Numbered from the stretch's first letter, positions 49,590-58,096 are shown. The stretch is DNA of 64,000 nucleotides from Nonomuraea turcica (GCF_030718205.1 NZ_JAUZQF010000012.1:186001-250000), one strand, 5' to 3'. Numbers and translations: made by a program. The notes: generated by a model not told the origin, from the sequence alone.

Positions 49590-50738
49590 ATGCTGACCAC
49601 CGCGTGCGTGGCGCTGTCAAGCCTGGCCTTCGTCGCCGGCCACGTCCTCGCCCGGGCGCGCTCGCGCCGCGCCGCGCCACCACCGGCCGGCCGGTGTAAG
49701 GAAGAGGCGACGTTCGCCACGCTGCACATCGCCGCGATGGCCGCCCCGGCCCTGCGCACGGGGCTCAACCGCGACTCCGCTCGCAAGGCCGTACGCCATC
49801 TGCGCGCGTTGCTGGGCACCCGCGCCGTCGCGATCACCTCGACCGAGGCCGCGCTCGCCTGGGACGGGCCGTGCACGGACGACGTCGTCACCTACGCTCG
49901 CGCCGCGCTGGCCGCCGGGCGGCCAGAGGTGTTCGCGGGAGAGCCGCACGGGGCCGTCGTGGTGCCGCTGACCGTGGACGGCACGGTCGTCGGGGCGCTG
50001 GCGGCCTTCGACGACGAGATCAGCGCCGCGCTGGTCCGTACCGTGTCCGAGGTCGGCCGCTGGGTCTCCGGCCAGCTGGAGCTGGCCGAGCTCGACGCCT
50101 CGCGGCGGCACGCGCTCGAGGCGGAGATGCGCGCGCTGCGTGCGCAGATCTCGCCGCACTTCGTCTACAACGCGCTGACGACGATCGCCTCGTTCGTCCG
50201 CACGGACCCCAAGCGCGCCCGCGAGCTGCTGCTCGACTTCGCCGACTTCGCCCGGTACGCGTTGGGCCGGGCCCATGACTTCACCACCCTGGCCGACGAG
50301 CTGACCTGCGTCGACCGTTACCTGCTGCTGGAGCGTGCCCGGTTCGGCGACAGGCTGCGCTTCAGCATGCAGGTGGCGCCGGAGGTGCTGCCCGTGCCCG
50401 TGCCGTTCCTGTGCCTGCAACCGCTGGTCGAGAACGCCATCAAGCACGGCATGCGCGGCCGCCGCGGCGCCGGCGAGGTCCGCGTCGTGGTGCGCGACGC
50501 CGGCCCCGAGGCGCACATCACGGTCGAGGACGACGGCGCCGGGATGGACCCGGAGTGCGCCAGGCGCATCCTGGACGCCGACCCCGCCCGCGAGGGCAGC
50601 GGCATCGGGCTGGCCAACGTGCATCTGCGGATGCGCCAGATCTACGGCGACGGCTACGGACTTGTCGTCGAGACGGCGCTGGGCGCCGGCACCAAGGTGC
50701 GGCTGCGGGTGCCCAAGACGCAACTTAGCTCATTGTAG
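49590..50738 (+). CDS. LytS/BtsS-type sensor histidine kinase
   Basis: 382 residues. One N-terminal membrane helix (about 3-20) is followed by a GAF-like sensor (about 50-165). The His_kinase domain (PF06580) has the phospho-acceptor in R-A-Q-I-S-P-H-F-V-Y-N-A-L near 197. The HATPase has V-E-N-A-I-K-H-G (N-box) and D-D-G-A-G-M near 315. The gene is 66 bp upstream of a LytTR regulator, forming a BtsSR/LytSR-like pair. In E. coli such a pair senses pyruvate, but the single-helix sensor here is different, so its signal is unknown. Confidence 0.88.
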   Translation: MLTTACVALSSLAFVAGHVLARARSRRAAPPPAGRCKEEATFATLHIAAMAAPALRTGLNRDSARKAVRHLRALLGTRAVAITSTEAALAWDGPCTDDVVTYARAALAAGRPEVFAGEPHGAVVVPLTVDGTVVGALAAFDDEISAALVRTVSEVGRWVSGQLELAELDASRRHALEAEMRALRAQISPHFVYNALTTIASFVRTDPKRARELLLDFADFARYALGRAHDFTTLADELTCVDRYLLLERARFGDRLRFSMQVAPEVLPVPVPFLCLQPLVENAIKHGMRGRRGAGEVRVVVRDAGPEAHITVEDDGAGMDPECARRILDADPAREGSGIGLANVHLRMRQIYGDGYGLVVETALGAGTKVRLRVPKTQLSSL

Positions 50739-50804
50739 TCATTTCCTTACGTTATGTTGGCGTGTCGCTTGTGGCCTTTGCTCGCATGCGGCAGCGTGGG
50801 GGAC

Positions 50805-51545
50805 ATGCTGAGAGTTCTGGCCGTGGATGATGAGGTGCCCGCCCTGGAGGAGCTCGCCTATCTGCTGCGCCAGGACGACCGGATCGAGCACGTGATGACC
50901 GCGGCCGACGGCGTCACGGCACTGCAGGACATGGTCCAGATGATCGGCGGCGGCGAGCGGCTCGACGGGGTGTTCCTCGACATCCGGATGCCCGGGCTCG
51001 ACGGGCTGGACCTGGCCAGGCTGGTCGGGGGCTTCCCGAGCCCGCCCCGGCTGGTGTTCGTCACGGCGCACGAGGAGTGCGCGGTGCAGGCGTTCGAGCT
51101 GGAGGCCGTGGACTATCTGCTGAAGCCGGTGCGGGCCGAGCGGCTGGCCGAGGCCGTGCGCCGGCTGGAGGCCGCCACCGCCCCCGCGCCCGAGCCCGGC
51201 CAGGACGACGTGATCCCGGTCGAGCTGGGCGGGCGGACCAGGTTCGTGCCGCAGCAGGCCGTCTGGTTCGCCGAGGCCAAGGGCGACTACGTGCGCCTGC
51301 ACACCGTCGACGGCAGCTATCTGGTGCGCATGTCGCTGGCCGCGCTGGAGCGACGCTGGTCGGAGGATGGATTCCTGCGCATCCACCGCAGCACGCTGGT
51401 GTCGGCCAGGCACGTCAGCGAGCTGAGGTTCGAAGGCGGGCGGGTGACCCTCACCGTCGGCACGGAGACGCTCCAAGTCAGCAGGCGGCACAGCCGGCAG
51501 GTGCGCGAGCAGCTCGTGCGCCAGCACAGGGGTGTGATGTCGTGA
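50805..51545 (+). CDS. LytTR-family response regulator
   Basis: 246 residues. The receiver has D8-D9-E10, phospho-Asp in G-V-F-L-D-I-R-M-P near 60 and Lys in Y-L-L-K-P near 108. The C-terminal LytTR DNA-binding domain (about 140-240) shows W-F-A-E-A-K-G-D-Y-V-R-L-H and F-L-R-I-H-R-S-T-L-V-S. ATG 50805 is the first that gives a normal receiver start (M-L-R-V-L-A-V-D-D-E). No obvious target gene follows; the next 500 bp are non-coding. Confidence 0.9.
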   Translation: MLRVLAVDDEVPALEELAYLLRQDDRIEHVMTAADGVTALQDMVQMIGGGERLDGVFLDIRMPGLDGLDLARLVGGFPSPPRLVFVTAHEECAVQAFELEAVDYLLKPVRAERLAEAVRRLEAATAPAPEPGQDDVIPVELGGRTRFVPQQAVWFAEAKGDYVRLHTVDGSYLVRMSLAALERRWSEDGFLRIHRSTLVSARHVSELRFEGGRVTLTVGTETLQVSRRHSRQVREQLVRQHRGVMS

Positions 51546-52059
51546 CGCTCCCGGCCGCCGCCCTGTAGCCGCCGTCGTCCGTCAGGAAGCTTCCTGGAGC
51601 CGTGGGATGGCGGCGGGGAACGTCTATGCGCCTGGGGCCTTGCGGCCCGTCATGGCCGCCTCTGGAGGCGTCCTGGTGGCGTCGCAGGCGCTTGGCTGTC
51701 GTGCCTGACGCGGGTGCCGCGGTCAGCCGGGGAGGTGCGTTCTGCGGCGCAAGGTGGGCGTGAAATGGGCGTGCACGGTTCGCGCCCCGCACCCGGTCGC
51801 CGTGCCGCTCGCCTTCGCCGCGATGGTCGTGATTCCCCTGGTCAAACCGGTCGGCTGCGGCGTGGGGCGAGTGGACGGGGGCCGGGTTGAATCCGCCGGA
51901 GCGCGTTGCGAGCCCCCGAATCGACCGTTCGTCGAACCGCGGTGACCGCTCATCGCAACAGTACTCTCCGTATATCGCTGGCTACGGACCGTTCAACGAG
52001 CTGCCTATAAACGGGGTTTCGCCCACAAGATCGCGACCGTAGTGTTTCGGCATCGGAAA
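51546..52059. other. Non-coding interval downstream of the LytTR regulator
   Basis: I see no supported gene. A 63-codon frame at 51754-51945 reads P-V-A-V-P-L-A-F-A-A-M-V-V-I-P-L-V like a single membrane helix but ends in an unstructured tail and matches nothing I know. From about 51950 the DNA becomes less GC-rich, with TATAAA at 52006-52011, ahead of the C-rich-loop RNA on the other strand. Confidence 0.5.
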
Positions 52060-52185
52060 GCCACCTCGGCGCATCGGGGGGGACGAGCCGAGAGGCTCAC
52101 CGCAGTTTCTGATGCGCCGGACTCACCGGTGACCGCGCAGGTCGCCGCGGCTGTCGGGCCCTTGACCGGGGGGTAGGGCCCGCCA
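52060..52185 (-). ncRNA. 6C-like small RNA (two C-rich-loop hairpins)
   Basis: On the minus strand, GGGCCC-TACCCCCCGGTCAA-GGGCCC (52181-52156) is followed about 60 bases later by CTCGGC, a 16-base loop containing CCCCCCC, and GCCGAG (52092-52065). Two stems, each with at least six consecutive C in the loop, is the definition of the actinobacterial 6C RNA (in mycobacteria called B11). The second stem is followed by GTGGCTTTCC. The ends and promoter are not resolved, and a covariance-model search was not possible. Confidence 0.62.
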
Positions 52186-52229
52186 AGCCGGTTCGTGAAG
52201 GGGCGTCCGCCTGGGCCGTCACACCGGCC

Positions 52230-52262
52230 CGCGATCCGGCCTTCGGGGGCGGCCGGATCGCG
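52230..52262. terminator. 12-bp perfect hairpin downstream of endonuclease IV gene
   Basis: CGCGATCCGGCC and GGCCGGATCGCG are exact complements around a 9-base loop (TTCGGGGGC; on the minus strand it holds five C). It lies 64 bp past the minus-strand endonuclease gene and just upstream of the 6C-like RNA, so it may terminate the former or be a third C-rich-loop stem of the latter. Confidence 0.55.
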
Positions 52263-52325
52263 AGAGCGGGCGTCCCTATCACGGTTTCCGGATCACCGTC
52301 CTCGGGGACGGCCCTCCGGGACGGC

Positions 52326-53165
52326 TCAGCCGTCACGCAGCTTCTTCAGCAGGGCGATGTCCTCGGCGTGCTTGGGAGCCTTGCCCGGCGTCTCGATGCA
52401 GATCGGGACGCCCGCCACCGCCGGATGCCGCATCAGGTCGGCGAACGGCTGGGCGCCGATGTGCCCGGCCCCGATGTTCTCGTGGCGGTCCCTCTTGGAC
52501 CCGCACGGGTCCTTCGAGTCGTTGGCGTGGATCAGCTTGAGCCGCCCGGGCGCGATCTTGTGCAGCGCGTCGAACGTCTCCGCCACCCCGCCCTCGGCGC
52601 TGAGGTCGTGGCCGGCGGTGAAAGCGTGGCAGGTGTCGAGGCAGATGCCGGCCCGCGGATGCCAGTCCAGCGTCGCCAGGTAGGGCTCCAGATCCTGGAC
52701 GGTGGCGCACAACATGGCGCCCTGCCCCGCCATCGGCTCCAGCAGCAGGTCCGGCCCGCCGTCGGGGATCTCCTCCAGCAGGGGAAGCAGGTTGTCGCGC
52801 AGCTGGCGCAGCGCGTCGTCGCGCGACTGTGTCACCGCCGAGCCGGTGTGCACCACGACGCCCTTGGCGCCGGTGTCCACGCCGCGCCGCAACGTGTGGC
52901 GGACGATCGCGATCGAGTTGGCCAGCGTCTCCGGGCTCGGCGAGCCGAAGTTGACCAGATAGGGCACGTGGATGAAGGTCTCGACACCCGACTCGGCCAG
53001 CTTGGCGTCCTCGTCGGGCCTGCCCTCGGTGAGCGCCCAGCCGCGGGGGTTGGTGACGAACACCTGGATCATCTCGGCGCCGATCTCGGTCATGTATTTC
53101 AGGCCGCCCGTCGCCAGGCCGCCCGCCACGGACACGTGTCCGCCGATCAGGGATGTTGGGCTCAT
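52326..53165 (-). CDS. nfo: Deoxyribonuclease IV (AP endonuclease)
   Basis: A 279-residue TIM-barrel endonuclease, the family's normal length. It opens with S-L-I-G-G-H-V-S-V-A-G-G. The trinuclear-zinc ligands lie in V-V-H-T-G-S, L-L-E-P-M-A-G-Q-G, I-C-L-D-T-C-H, L-I-H-A-N-D-S-K, H-E-N-I-G-A-G-H-I-G and I-E-T-P-G-K. It cleaves DNA at abasic sites in base-excision repair. The start is placed at M-S-P-T-S-L-I-G-G, because upstream in-frame sequence has no conserved character. The ribosome site is weak. Confidence 0.92.
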   Translation of the reverse strand: MSPTSLIGGHVSVAGGLATGGLKYMTEIGAEMIQVFVTNPRGWALTEGRPDEDAKLAESGVETFIHVPYLVNFGSPSPETLANSIAIVRHTLRRGVDTGAKGVVVHTGSAVTQSRDDALRQLRDNLLPLLEEIPDGGPDLLLEPMAGQGAMLCATVQDLEPYLATLDWHPRAGICLDTCHAFTAGHDLSAEGGVAETFDALHKIAPGRLKLIHANDSKDPCGSKRDRHENIGAGHIGAQPFADLMRHPAVAGVPICIETPGKAPKHAEDIALLKKLRDG

Positions 53166-53319
53166 GATGAGGCCAAGTTTAGGCTCACCCTCCGACATCC
53201 CGACCGGCCACGCCGCGCCGCGACTTGGAGCATGACACGAAAACCGGCGGTCAAGGTGCCCGCCGGTTCGGAGTTCTCGCGGATGGACCGGGCACGAAGC
53301 GCATGTGTGTACTTCTGAC

Positions 53320-53829
53320 ATGCCCGACACGCTGACCGCGCTCGACGCCTTCAACGCCCGCTCGCCCGCCGGGGCCGAGGAGGAGCTGCTCGCCTGCTGC
53401 GCCTCTCGCGCCTTCGCGGCCGAGGTGGCCTCCCGCAGGCCCTATGGCGACCTCGCGGCGCTGCTCACGGCCGCCGAGGAGACCGTCAGGGGGCTGGAGT
53501 GGCCGGACGTGCTGGAAGCCCTCGCCGCGCATCCGAGGATCGGGGAACGGGCGGGTGGCGCAGGACGGGAGGCGGCGTGGTCGCGGCAGGAGCAGTCCGG
53601 GGTCGAGGACGAGCTGCGTGCGGCACTCGCCGCGGGGAACCGGGACTACGAGGCCCGGTTCGGGCACGTCTACCTGGTCTGCGCCACCGGGCTGAGCGGG
53701 GCGCAGCTGCTCGCCAGGCTGCGCGAACGGCTGGGCAACGACGAGCAGAGGGAGCGGGCGGTCGTACGGGAGGAACTGGCGAAGATCACCAGGCTGCGGC
53801 TGGTCAAGCTCATGGAGGGGGAGCGATGA
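53320..53829 (+). CDS. uraD: OHCU decarboxylase
   Basis: 169 residues. The catalytic His is in L-A-A-H-P-R-I-G-E (near 72), with further OHCU motifs W-S-R-Q-E-Q-S-G-V and the C-terminal E-L-A-K-I-T-R-L-R-L. It decarboxylates 2-oxo-4-hydroxy-4-carboxy-5-ureidoimidazoline to S-allantoin, the last step of urate oxidation. First gene of the operon uraD, uraH, uricase, xanthine dehydrogenase subunits; its stop overlaps the uraH start (ATGA). Confidence 0.93.
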   Translation: MPDTLTALDAFNARSPAGAEEELLACCASRAFAAEVASRRPYGDLAALLTAAEETVRGLEWPDVLEALAAHPRIGERAGGAGREAAWSRQEQSGVEDELRAALAAGNRDYEARFGHVYLVCATGLSGAQLLARLRERLGNDEQRERAVVREELAKITRLRLVKLMEGER

Positions 53830-54125
53830 GTTTCTCCACGCACGTGCTCGACGCGGTCACCGGCCGCCCGGCCGCCGGCGTCCGCGTGCGGCTGGAGCGC
53901 GAGGGCGGGCTCGTCGCCGAAGGACACACCGACGACGACGGCCGGATCAGGGGGTGGAACCCGGGAGAAGGCGTGCACCGTGTCGTCTTCGACACCGGGG
54001 CGTACCTGCCGGAGACGTTCTATCCCGAGGTGGTCATCACCTTCACCGTGACCGACCCCGCGCAGCACTATCACGTGCCGCTGCTGCTCAGCCCGTACGC
54101 CTACTCCACCTACCGAGGGAGCTAG
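53826..54125 (+). CDS. uraH: 5-hydroxyisourate hydrolase (transthyretin-like)
   Basis: 99 residues. The N-terminal S-T-H-V-L-D and the C-terminal H-Y-H-V-P-L-L-L-S-P-Y-A-Y-S-T-Y-R-G-S are the two HIUase signatures; the His residues and the terminal Y-R-G-S line the active site. It hydrolyses 5-hydroxyisourate to OHCU, acting between uricase and UraD. Start by ATGA overlap with uraD; the uricase gene begins directly after the stop. Confidence 0.95.
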   Translation: MSFSTHVLDAVTGRPAAGVRVRLEREGGLVAEGHTDDDGRIRGWNPGEGVHRVVFDTGAYLPETFYPEVVITFTVTDPAQHYHVPLLLSPYAYSTYRGS

Positions 54126-54986
54126 ATGTCCGTCAAGCTCGGCCCCAACCGCTACGGCAAGGCGGAGACCAGGCTCGTCCGCGTCGTCAGGGACGGTCCC
54201 GTCCACCACATCAAGGACCTCAACGTCAGCACCGCGCTTTCCGGCGACATGGAGGCCGTGCACCTGACCGGCGACAACGCCGCCGTCCTGCCGACCGACT
54301 CGCAGAAGAACACCGTGTACGCGTTCGCCGCCGAGCATGGCGTCGGCCAGATCGAGGAGTTCGCGCTCCTGCTGGCCAGGCACTTCGTCGAAACGCAGCC
54401 CACGATCCACCACGCCAGGGTGGAGATCGACGAGTACGCGTGGAACCGGGGCGGCCCGCACTCGTTCGTCCGCGCCGGCGGTGAGGTGCGCACGTGCGTC
54501 GTCCACCACGACAGGGACGGCCGCACCACCGTCGTGTCCGGGCTGAAGGACCTGGTGCTGCTCAACACCACCGGGTCGGAGTTCCACGGCTACATCGTCG
54601 ACCCGTACACGACGCTGCGGCCCACCACCGACCGCGTCCTGGCCACCGCCGTGGCCGCCCGGTGGCGGCACACCGGGGACACCGATGCGTACGGCAAGTC
54701 GTACGAGCAAGTGCGCGGCTGCCTGCTGGAGGCGTTCGCGGACACCCACAGCCTGTCGCTGCAGCAGACCCTGTACGCCATGGGCGAGCGCGCCCTGACC
54801 ACCTGCGGCGAGATCTGCGAGGTCAGGCTCGCGATGCCGAACAAACACCACTTCCTCGTGGACCTGTCCCCGTTCGGCCTGGACAACGACAACGAGGTCT
54901 ACTACGCGGCCGACCGCCCGTACGGCCTGATCGAGGGCAGTGTGCTGCGCGAGGACGCGCCCGACGCCGGATTCGCGTGGGAGTAG
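54126..54986 (+). CDS. Factor-independent urate oxidase
   Basis: 286 residues. The tunnelling-fold motifs are Y-G-K-A-E-T-R-L near 10, the catalytic Lys/Thr pair (K12 and T-D-S-Q-K-N-T-V-Y near 59), F-H-G-Y-I-V-D-P-Y-T-T-L near 156 and S-L-S-L-Q-Q-T-L-Y near 215. It oxidises urate to 5-hydroxyisourate with release of H2O2. Its start follows the uraH stop without a gap. Confidence 0.94.
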   Translation: MSVKLGPNRYGKAETRLVRVVRDGPVHHIKDLNVSTALSGDMEAVHLTGDNAAVLPTDSQKNTVYAFAAEHGVGQIEEFALLLARHFVETQPTIHHARVEIDEYAWNRGGPHSFVRAGGEVRTCVVHHDRDGRTTVVSGLKDLVLLNTTGSEFHGYIVDPYTTLRPTTDRVLATAVAARWRHTGDTDAYGKSYEQVRGCLLEAFADTHSLSLQQTLYAMGERALTTCGEICEVRLAMPNKHHFLVDLSPFGLDNDNEVYYAADRPYGLIEGSVLREDAPDAGFAWE

Positions 54987-54992
54987 GCAGAG

Positions 54993-55856
54993 ATGGACTT
55001 CTTGCGGCCCACGACGTGGGCGGAGGCGCTGGCCGCCAAGGCGGACCAGCCGGAGGCCGTGCCCATCCAGGGCGGCACCGACGTGATGGTCGAGATCAAC
55101 TTCGACGTGCGAAGGCCGGTGGCGCTGCTCGACCTCAACCGGGTGGCCGAGTTGCGGGAATGGGACGTGGTGGACGGCGTGTGCCGGGTCGGGGCCGGCG
55201 TGCCGTACACGGCCGTCATCGAGGAGCTCGGCGGCACGCTGCCCGGGCTGGCGCAGGCCTCGCGCACGGTCGGCTCGCCGCAGATCCGCAACCGCGGCAC
55301 CGTCGGCGGGAACCTCGGCGCGGCCTCGCCCGCCGGTGACAGCCATCCGCCGCTGCTGGCCGCGGACGCGGTGATCGAGGTGGAGTCGCGCGAGCGGGGC
55401 GTCAGGATGATCCCCGCGGCCGCCTTCTACCTCGGGGTCAAGCGCAGCGCGCTGGAGCCGGACGAGCTGATCAAGGCCGTGCACGTCAAGCCCGCGTCCG
55501 GTCCCCAATACTTCTCCAAGGTCGGCACCCGGAACGCCATGGTGATCGCGGTGTGCTCGTTCGCCGTCGCGCTGCACCCGGAGGAGCGGCGGGTCGGCAC
55601 CGGGATCGGCTCCGCGGCGCCCACCCCGCGCCGGGCCCTGGAGGCCGAGGACCTGCTGGCCAGGGAGCTCGACTGGGACGCGCCGGCACTCGACCCGGCG
55701 CTGCTCAAGCGGTTCGGGCGGCTGTGCGCGAGCGCCGCCGCGCCGATCGACGATGTGCGCGGCACCGCCGAGTACCGCGTGCACGCCATCGACGTGATGG
55801 CCCGCCGCACGCTCACCTGGGCCTGGAACGACTACCTCGGAAGGAGGGCCGCCTGA
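54993..55856 (+). CDS. Xanthine dehydrogenase FAD-binding subunit
   Basis: 287 residues of the CoxM/XdhB type. The FAD motif P-I-Q-G-G-T-D-V-M-V-E near 23, R-T-V-G-S-P-Q-I-R-N-R-G-T-V-G-G-N-L near 92 and the CO-dehydrogenase-flavoprotein C-terminal domain (from about 175) are present. It passes electrons from the 2Fe-2S subunit to NAD+. GGAAGGAGG near the end precedes the next gene, whose ATG overlaps this stop (TGATG). Confidence 0.93.
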   Translation: MDFLRPTTWAEALAAKADQPEAVPIQGGTDVMVEINFDVRRPVALLDLNRVAELREWDVVDGVCRVGAGVPYTAVIEELGGTLPGLAQASRTVGSPQIRNRGTVGGNLGAASPAGDSHPPLLAADAVIEVESRERGVRMIPAAAFYLGVKRSALEPDELIKAVHVKPASGPQYFSKVGTRNAMVIAVCSFAVALHPEERRVGTGIGSAAPTPRRALEAEDLLARELDWDAPALDPALLKRFGRLCASAAAPIDDVRGTAEYRVHAIDVMARRTLTWAWNDYLGRRAA

Positions 55857-56329
55857 TGCGCGTCACCTTCACCGTCAACGGCCGCGAGGAGAGCGCCGAC
55901 GGCGTGTGGGAGGGCGAGAGCCTCCTGTACGTGCTGCGCGAGCGCCTCGGCCTGCCCGGCTCCAAGAACGCCTGCGAGCAGGGCGAATGCGGCTCCTGCA
56001 CCGTTTACCTCGACGGCGTCCCGGTCTGCTCCTGCCTGGTCGCCGCCGGGCAGGCGGAGGGACGTCACGTGCGCACCGTCGAGGGCCTGGCCGAGGGGGA
56101 CAGGCTCGACCCGGTGCAGGAGGCGTTCGTGGAGTGCGGGGCCGTGCAATGCGGCTTCTGCACTCCCGGACTCATCGTGCAGGCCCACGACCTGCTGGAA
56201 CGCGTCGAACGACCCGCCGACGCCGAGATCAGGGAAGCCCTGGCGGGCAACCTGTGCCGGTGCACGGGGTACGAGAAGATCCTCGACGCGGTACGGCTGG
56301 CGGCGGCGCGGAAGGCGGGGGCCGCGTGA
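55856..56329 (+). CDS. Xanthine dehydrogenase 2Fe-2S subunit
   Basis: 157 residues. The plant-type 2Fe-2S ligands are C-E-Q-G-E-C-G-S-C near 39-47 and the following C-S-C; the second cluster is in C-G-A-V-Q-C-G-F-C-T-P-G and C-R-C-T-G-Y. It connects the molybdenum and flavin subunits. Its stop overlaps the start of the deaminase gene (GTGA). The expected next gene, the large molybdopterin subunit, is absent here and in the rest of the window. Confidence 0.93.
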   Translation: MRVTFTVNGREESADGVWEGESLLYVLRERLGLPGSKNACEQGECGSCTVYLDGVPVCSCLVAAGQAEGRHVRTVEGLAEGDRLDPVQEAFVECGAVQCGFCTPGLIVQAHDLLERVERPADAEIREALAGNLCRCTGYEKILDAVRLAAARKAGAA

Positions 56330-57735
56330 GTCCACGCCTGCTGATCGAGAACGTGGCCGTCGCGCCGGTTGCCGGGCCCGAGATCGAGTCCGGATATATC
56401 TGGATCGAGGGAGATCGGATCGTCGCCCTGGGCTCCGGCCCGGCCCCAGACGCGACCGGCGGGTCCGGGGAGCCGGAGGTCGTCCGCGTCGACGGCACCG
56501 GGTGCCTGGCCACCCCAGGACTCGTCAACACCCACCACCACCTCTACCAGTGGGCCTCGCAGGGGCTCGCGCAGGACGCGACGCTGTTCGAGTGGCTGGT
56601 GGCGCTCTACCAGGTGTGGGCCGCCATGGACGCCGAAGTGGTCCAAGGCGCCGCTACGGCGGGGCTCGGCTGGCTGGCGTTGTCCGGCTGCACCACCTCC
56701 AGCGACCACCACTACATCTTTCCCAAGGGCAGGGGAGACCTGTTCGCGGCCGGCATCGAGGCGGCCCGCGAGATCGGCATCCGGTTCCATCCCGCGCGCG
56801 GCTCCATGGATAGGGGCGAGTCGCACGGCGGGCTGCCGCCGGACGCCGTGGTCGAGGAGCTCGACGACATCCTGGCCGCCACGGCCGAGGCCGTCGAGGC
56901 CTATCACGACCCGTCGTTCTCCTCGATGCTGCGGGTCGTGGTCGCGCCGTGCTCGCCGTTCTCGGCCAGCGCCGACCTCATGATCGAGTCCGCCGCCCTG
57001 GCCAGGGCCAAGGGTGTGCGCCTGCACACGCACCTGGCCGAGACCCTCGACGAGGACGAGCACTGCCTGGCGCAGTTCGGGCTGCGGCCGATCGACTACA
57101 TGGAGAAGCTCGGCTGGCTGGGTCCTGACGTGTGGTTCGCGCACGCCGTGCACCTGAGCGACGCCGACATCGGCAAGCTCGCCGCCACCGGCACCGGCTC
57201 CGCGCACTGCCCCTCCTCGAACGGGCGGCTCGGCGCGGGCATCGCCCGCGTGTCCGAGATGCTGCGCCGCGGCGCGAACGTCGGGCTCGGCGTGGACGGC
57301 AGCGCCTCCTCCGAGCTGACGCCGCTGGCCGGGGAGATGCGGCAGACCCTGCTGTTCCAGCGGGCCCGGTACGGGCCGGACGCGCTCAGCGCCAGGCAGG
57401 CACTGGAGCTCGCCACCCTCGGTGGGGCACGCAACCTCGGCAGGGAGAACGAGATCGGGTCGCTGGAGCCGGGCAAGCTCGCCGACATCGCCCTGTGGCG
57501 GGTCGACGGGCCGTTCACGGCCGCGGTCGCCGACCCCGTCTGCGCGCTGGTCTTCGGGCCGCCGCCGCCACTGGCCAGGGTGCTGGTCGGTGGGCGGACC
57601 GTGGTCGCGGACGGCGAGCTGAAGACCGTCTCCCAGGACGCCGCCGGGCGCGCGGGCGCCGAGGCCCGCCGGAGGCTGCTGCGGCTGGCGGAGGAGCGGG
57701 GCTTCCGCGCCGTCAGGGAGGTCCATCGCGGATAA
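56326..57735 (+). CDS. 8-oxoguanine/guanine deaminase (amidohydrolase)
   Basis: A 469-residue metal-dependent deaminase. The metal motif is N-T-H-H-H-L-Y-Q-W near 67, then H-T-H-L-A-E-T near 228, F-A-H-A-V-H-L near 268 and the catalytic D-G-S-A-S-S near 325. The G-C-T-T-S-S-D-H-H-Y-I-F-P segment matches 8-oxoguanine deaminase-type COG0402 proteins rather than classical guanine deaminases. In this operon it would feed xanthine or urate into the pathway; for 8-oxoguanine the product is urate itself. The start is set by overlap with the 2Fe-2S gene. Confidence 0.88.
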   Translation: MSPRLLIENVAVAPVAGPEIESGYIWIEGDRIVALGSGPAPDATGGSGEPEVVRVDGTGCLATPGLVNTHHHLYQWASQGLAQDATLFEWLVALYQVWAAMDAEVVQGAATAGLGWLALSGCTTSSDHHYIFPKGRGDLFAAGIEAAREIGIRFHPARGSMDRGESHGGLPPDAVVEELDDILAATAEAVEAYHDPSFSSMLRVVVAPCSPFSASADLMIESAALARAKGVRLHTHLAETLDEDEHCLAQFGLRPIDYMEKLGWLGPDVWFAHAVHLSDADIGKLAATGTGSAHCPSSNGRLGAGIARVSEMLRRGANVGLGVDGSASSELTPLAGEMRQTLLFQRARYGPDALSARQALELATLGGARNLGRENEIGSLEPGKLADIALWRVDGPFTAAVADPVCALVFGPPPPLARVLVGGRTVVADGELKTVSQDAAGRAGAEARRRLLRLAEERGFRAVREVHRG

Positions 57736-57741
57736 GGTGAG

Positions 57742-57987
57742 ATGTCCGAAAACGAGCATCCGAAAGGCGGTCCCGTGGCGGCGGAACTCTCCGACGAGCG
57801 GCTGGTGCAGCTCAAGAGCACCTTCGCGTCGATCGACACCGACGGCGACGGCTACATCAGCGAGACCGAGCTGAAGCGGCACTTCCCCGACCTCCCGGCC
57901 GAGGCGCTGGGGGCGATGAGCGAGTCCGCCGACTCGGACCAGGACGGCCGCTACTCGCTGGAGGAGTTCATCCGCGCGGTGTCCTAG
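57742..57987 (+). CDS. EF-hand calcium-binding protein
   Basis: 81 residues with two EF-hands: a canonical loop D-T-D-G-D-G-Y-I-S-E-T-E (near 33-44) and a second D-S-D-Q-D-G-R-Y-S-L-E-E (near 65-76), all acidic ligand positions filled. Such calerythrin-like small proteins are typical of Actinobacteria and bind Ca2+. It starts 6 bp after the deaminase stop and so may be part of the purine operon, although its role there is unclear. Its stop lies inside an 11-bp tandem repeat array. Confidence 0.9.
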   Translation: MSENEHPKGGPVAAELSDERLVQLKSTFASIDTDGDGYISETELKRHFPDLPAEALGAMSESADSDQDGRYSLEEFIRAVS

Positions 57988-58096
57988 CGCGGTCCTGGCG
58001 CGGTCTTCGCGCGGTCCTAGAGCGGTCCTCGCGTGGTCCTAGAGCGGTCCTCGCGTGGTCCTAGAGCGGTCCTCGCGCGGTCCTAGAGCGCGGACA
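57984..58096. repeat. 11-bp tandem repeat spanning two convergent stop codons
   Basis: About nine units of 11 bp (GCGCGGTCCTA / GAGCGGTCCTC / GCGTGGTCCTA) run from 57987 to 58085. In the middle they alternate as an exact 22-bp dimer CCTAGAGCGGTCCTCGCGTG plus GT. The array begins with the last codons and TAG of the EF-hand gene and ends with the CTA that is the stop of the opposite-strand gene at 58083. Confidence 0.9.

Noticed and set aside
51754..51945. 63-codon frame with one hydrophobic stretch
   Set aside because: Could be a small membrane peptide, but the tail is low-complexity, no relative is recognised, and there is no ribosome site.
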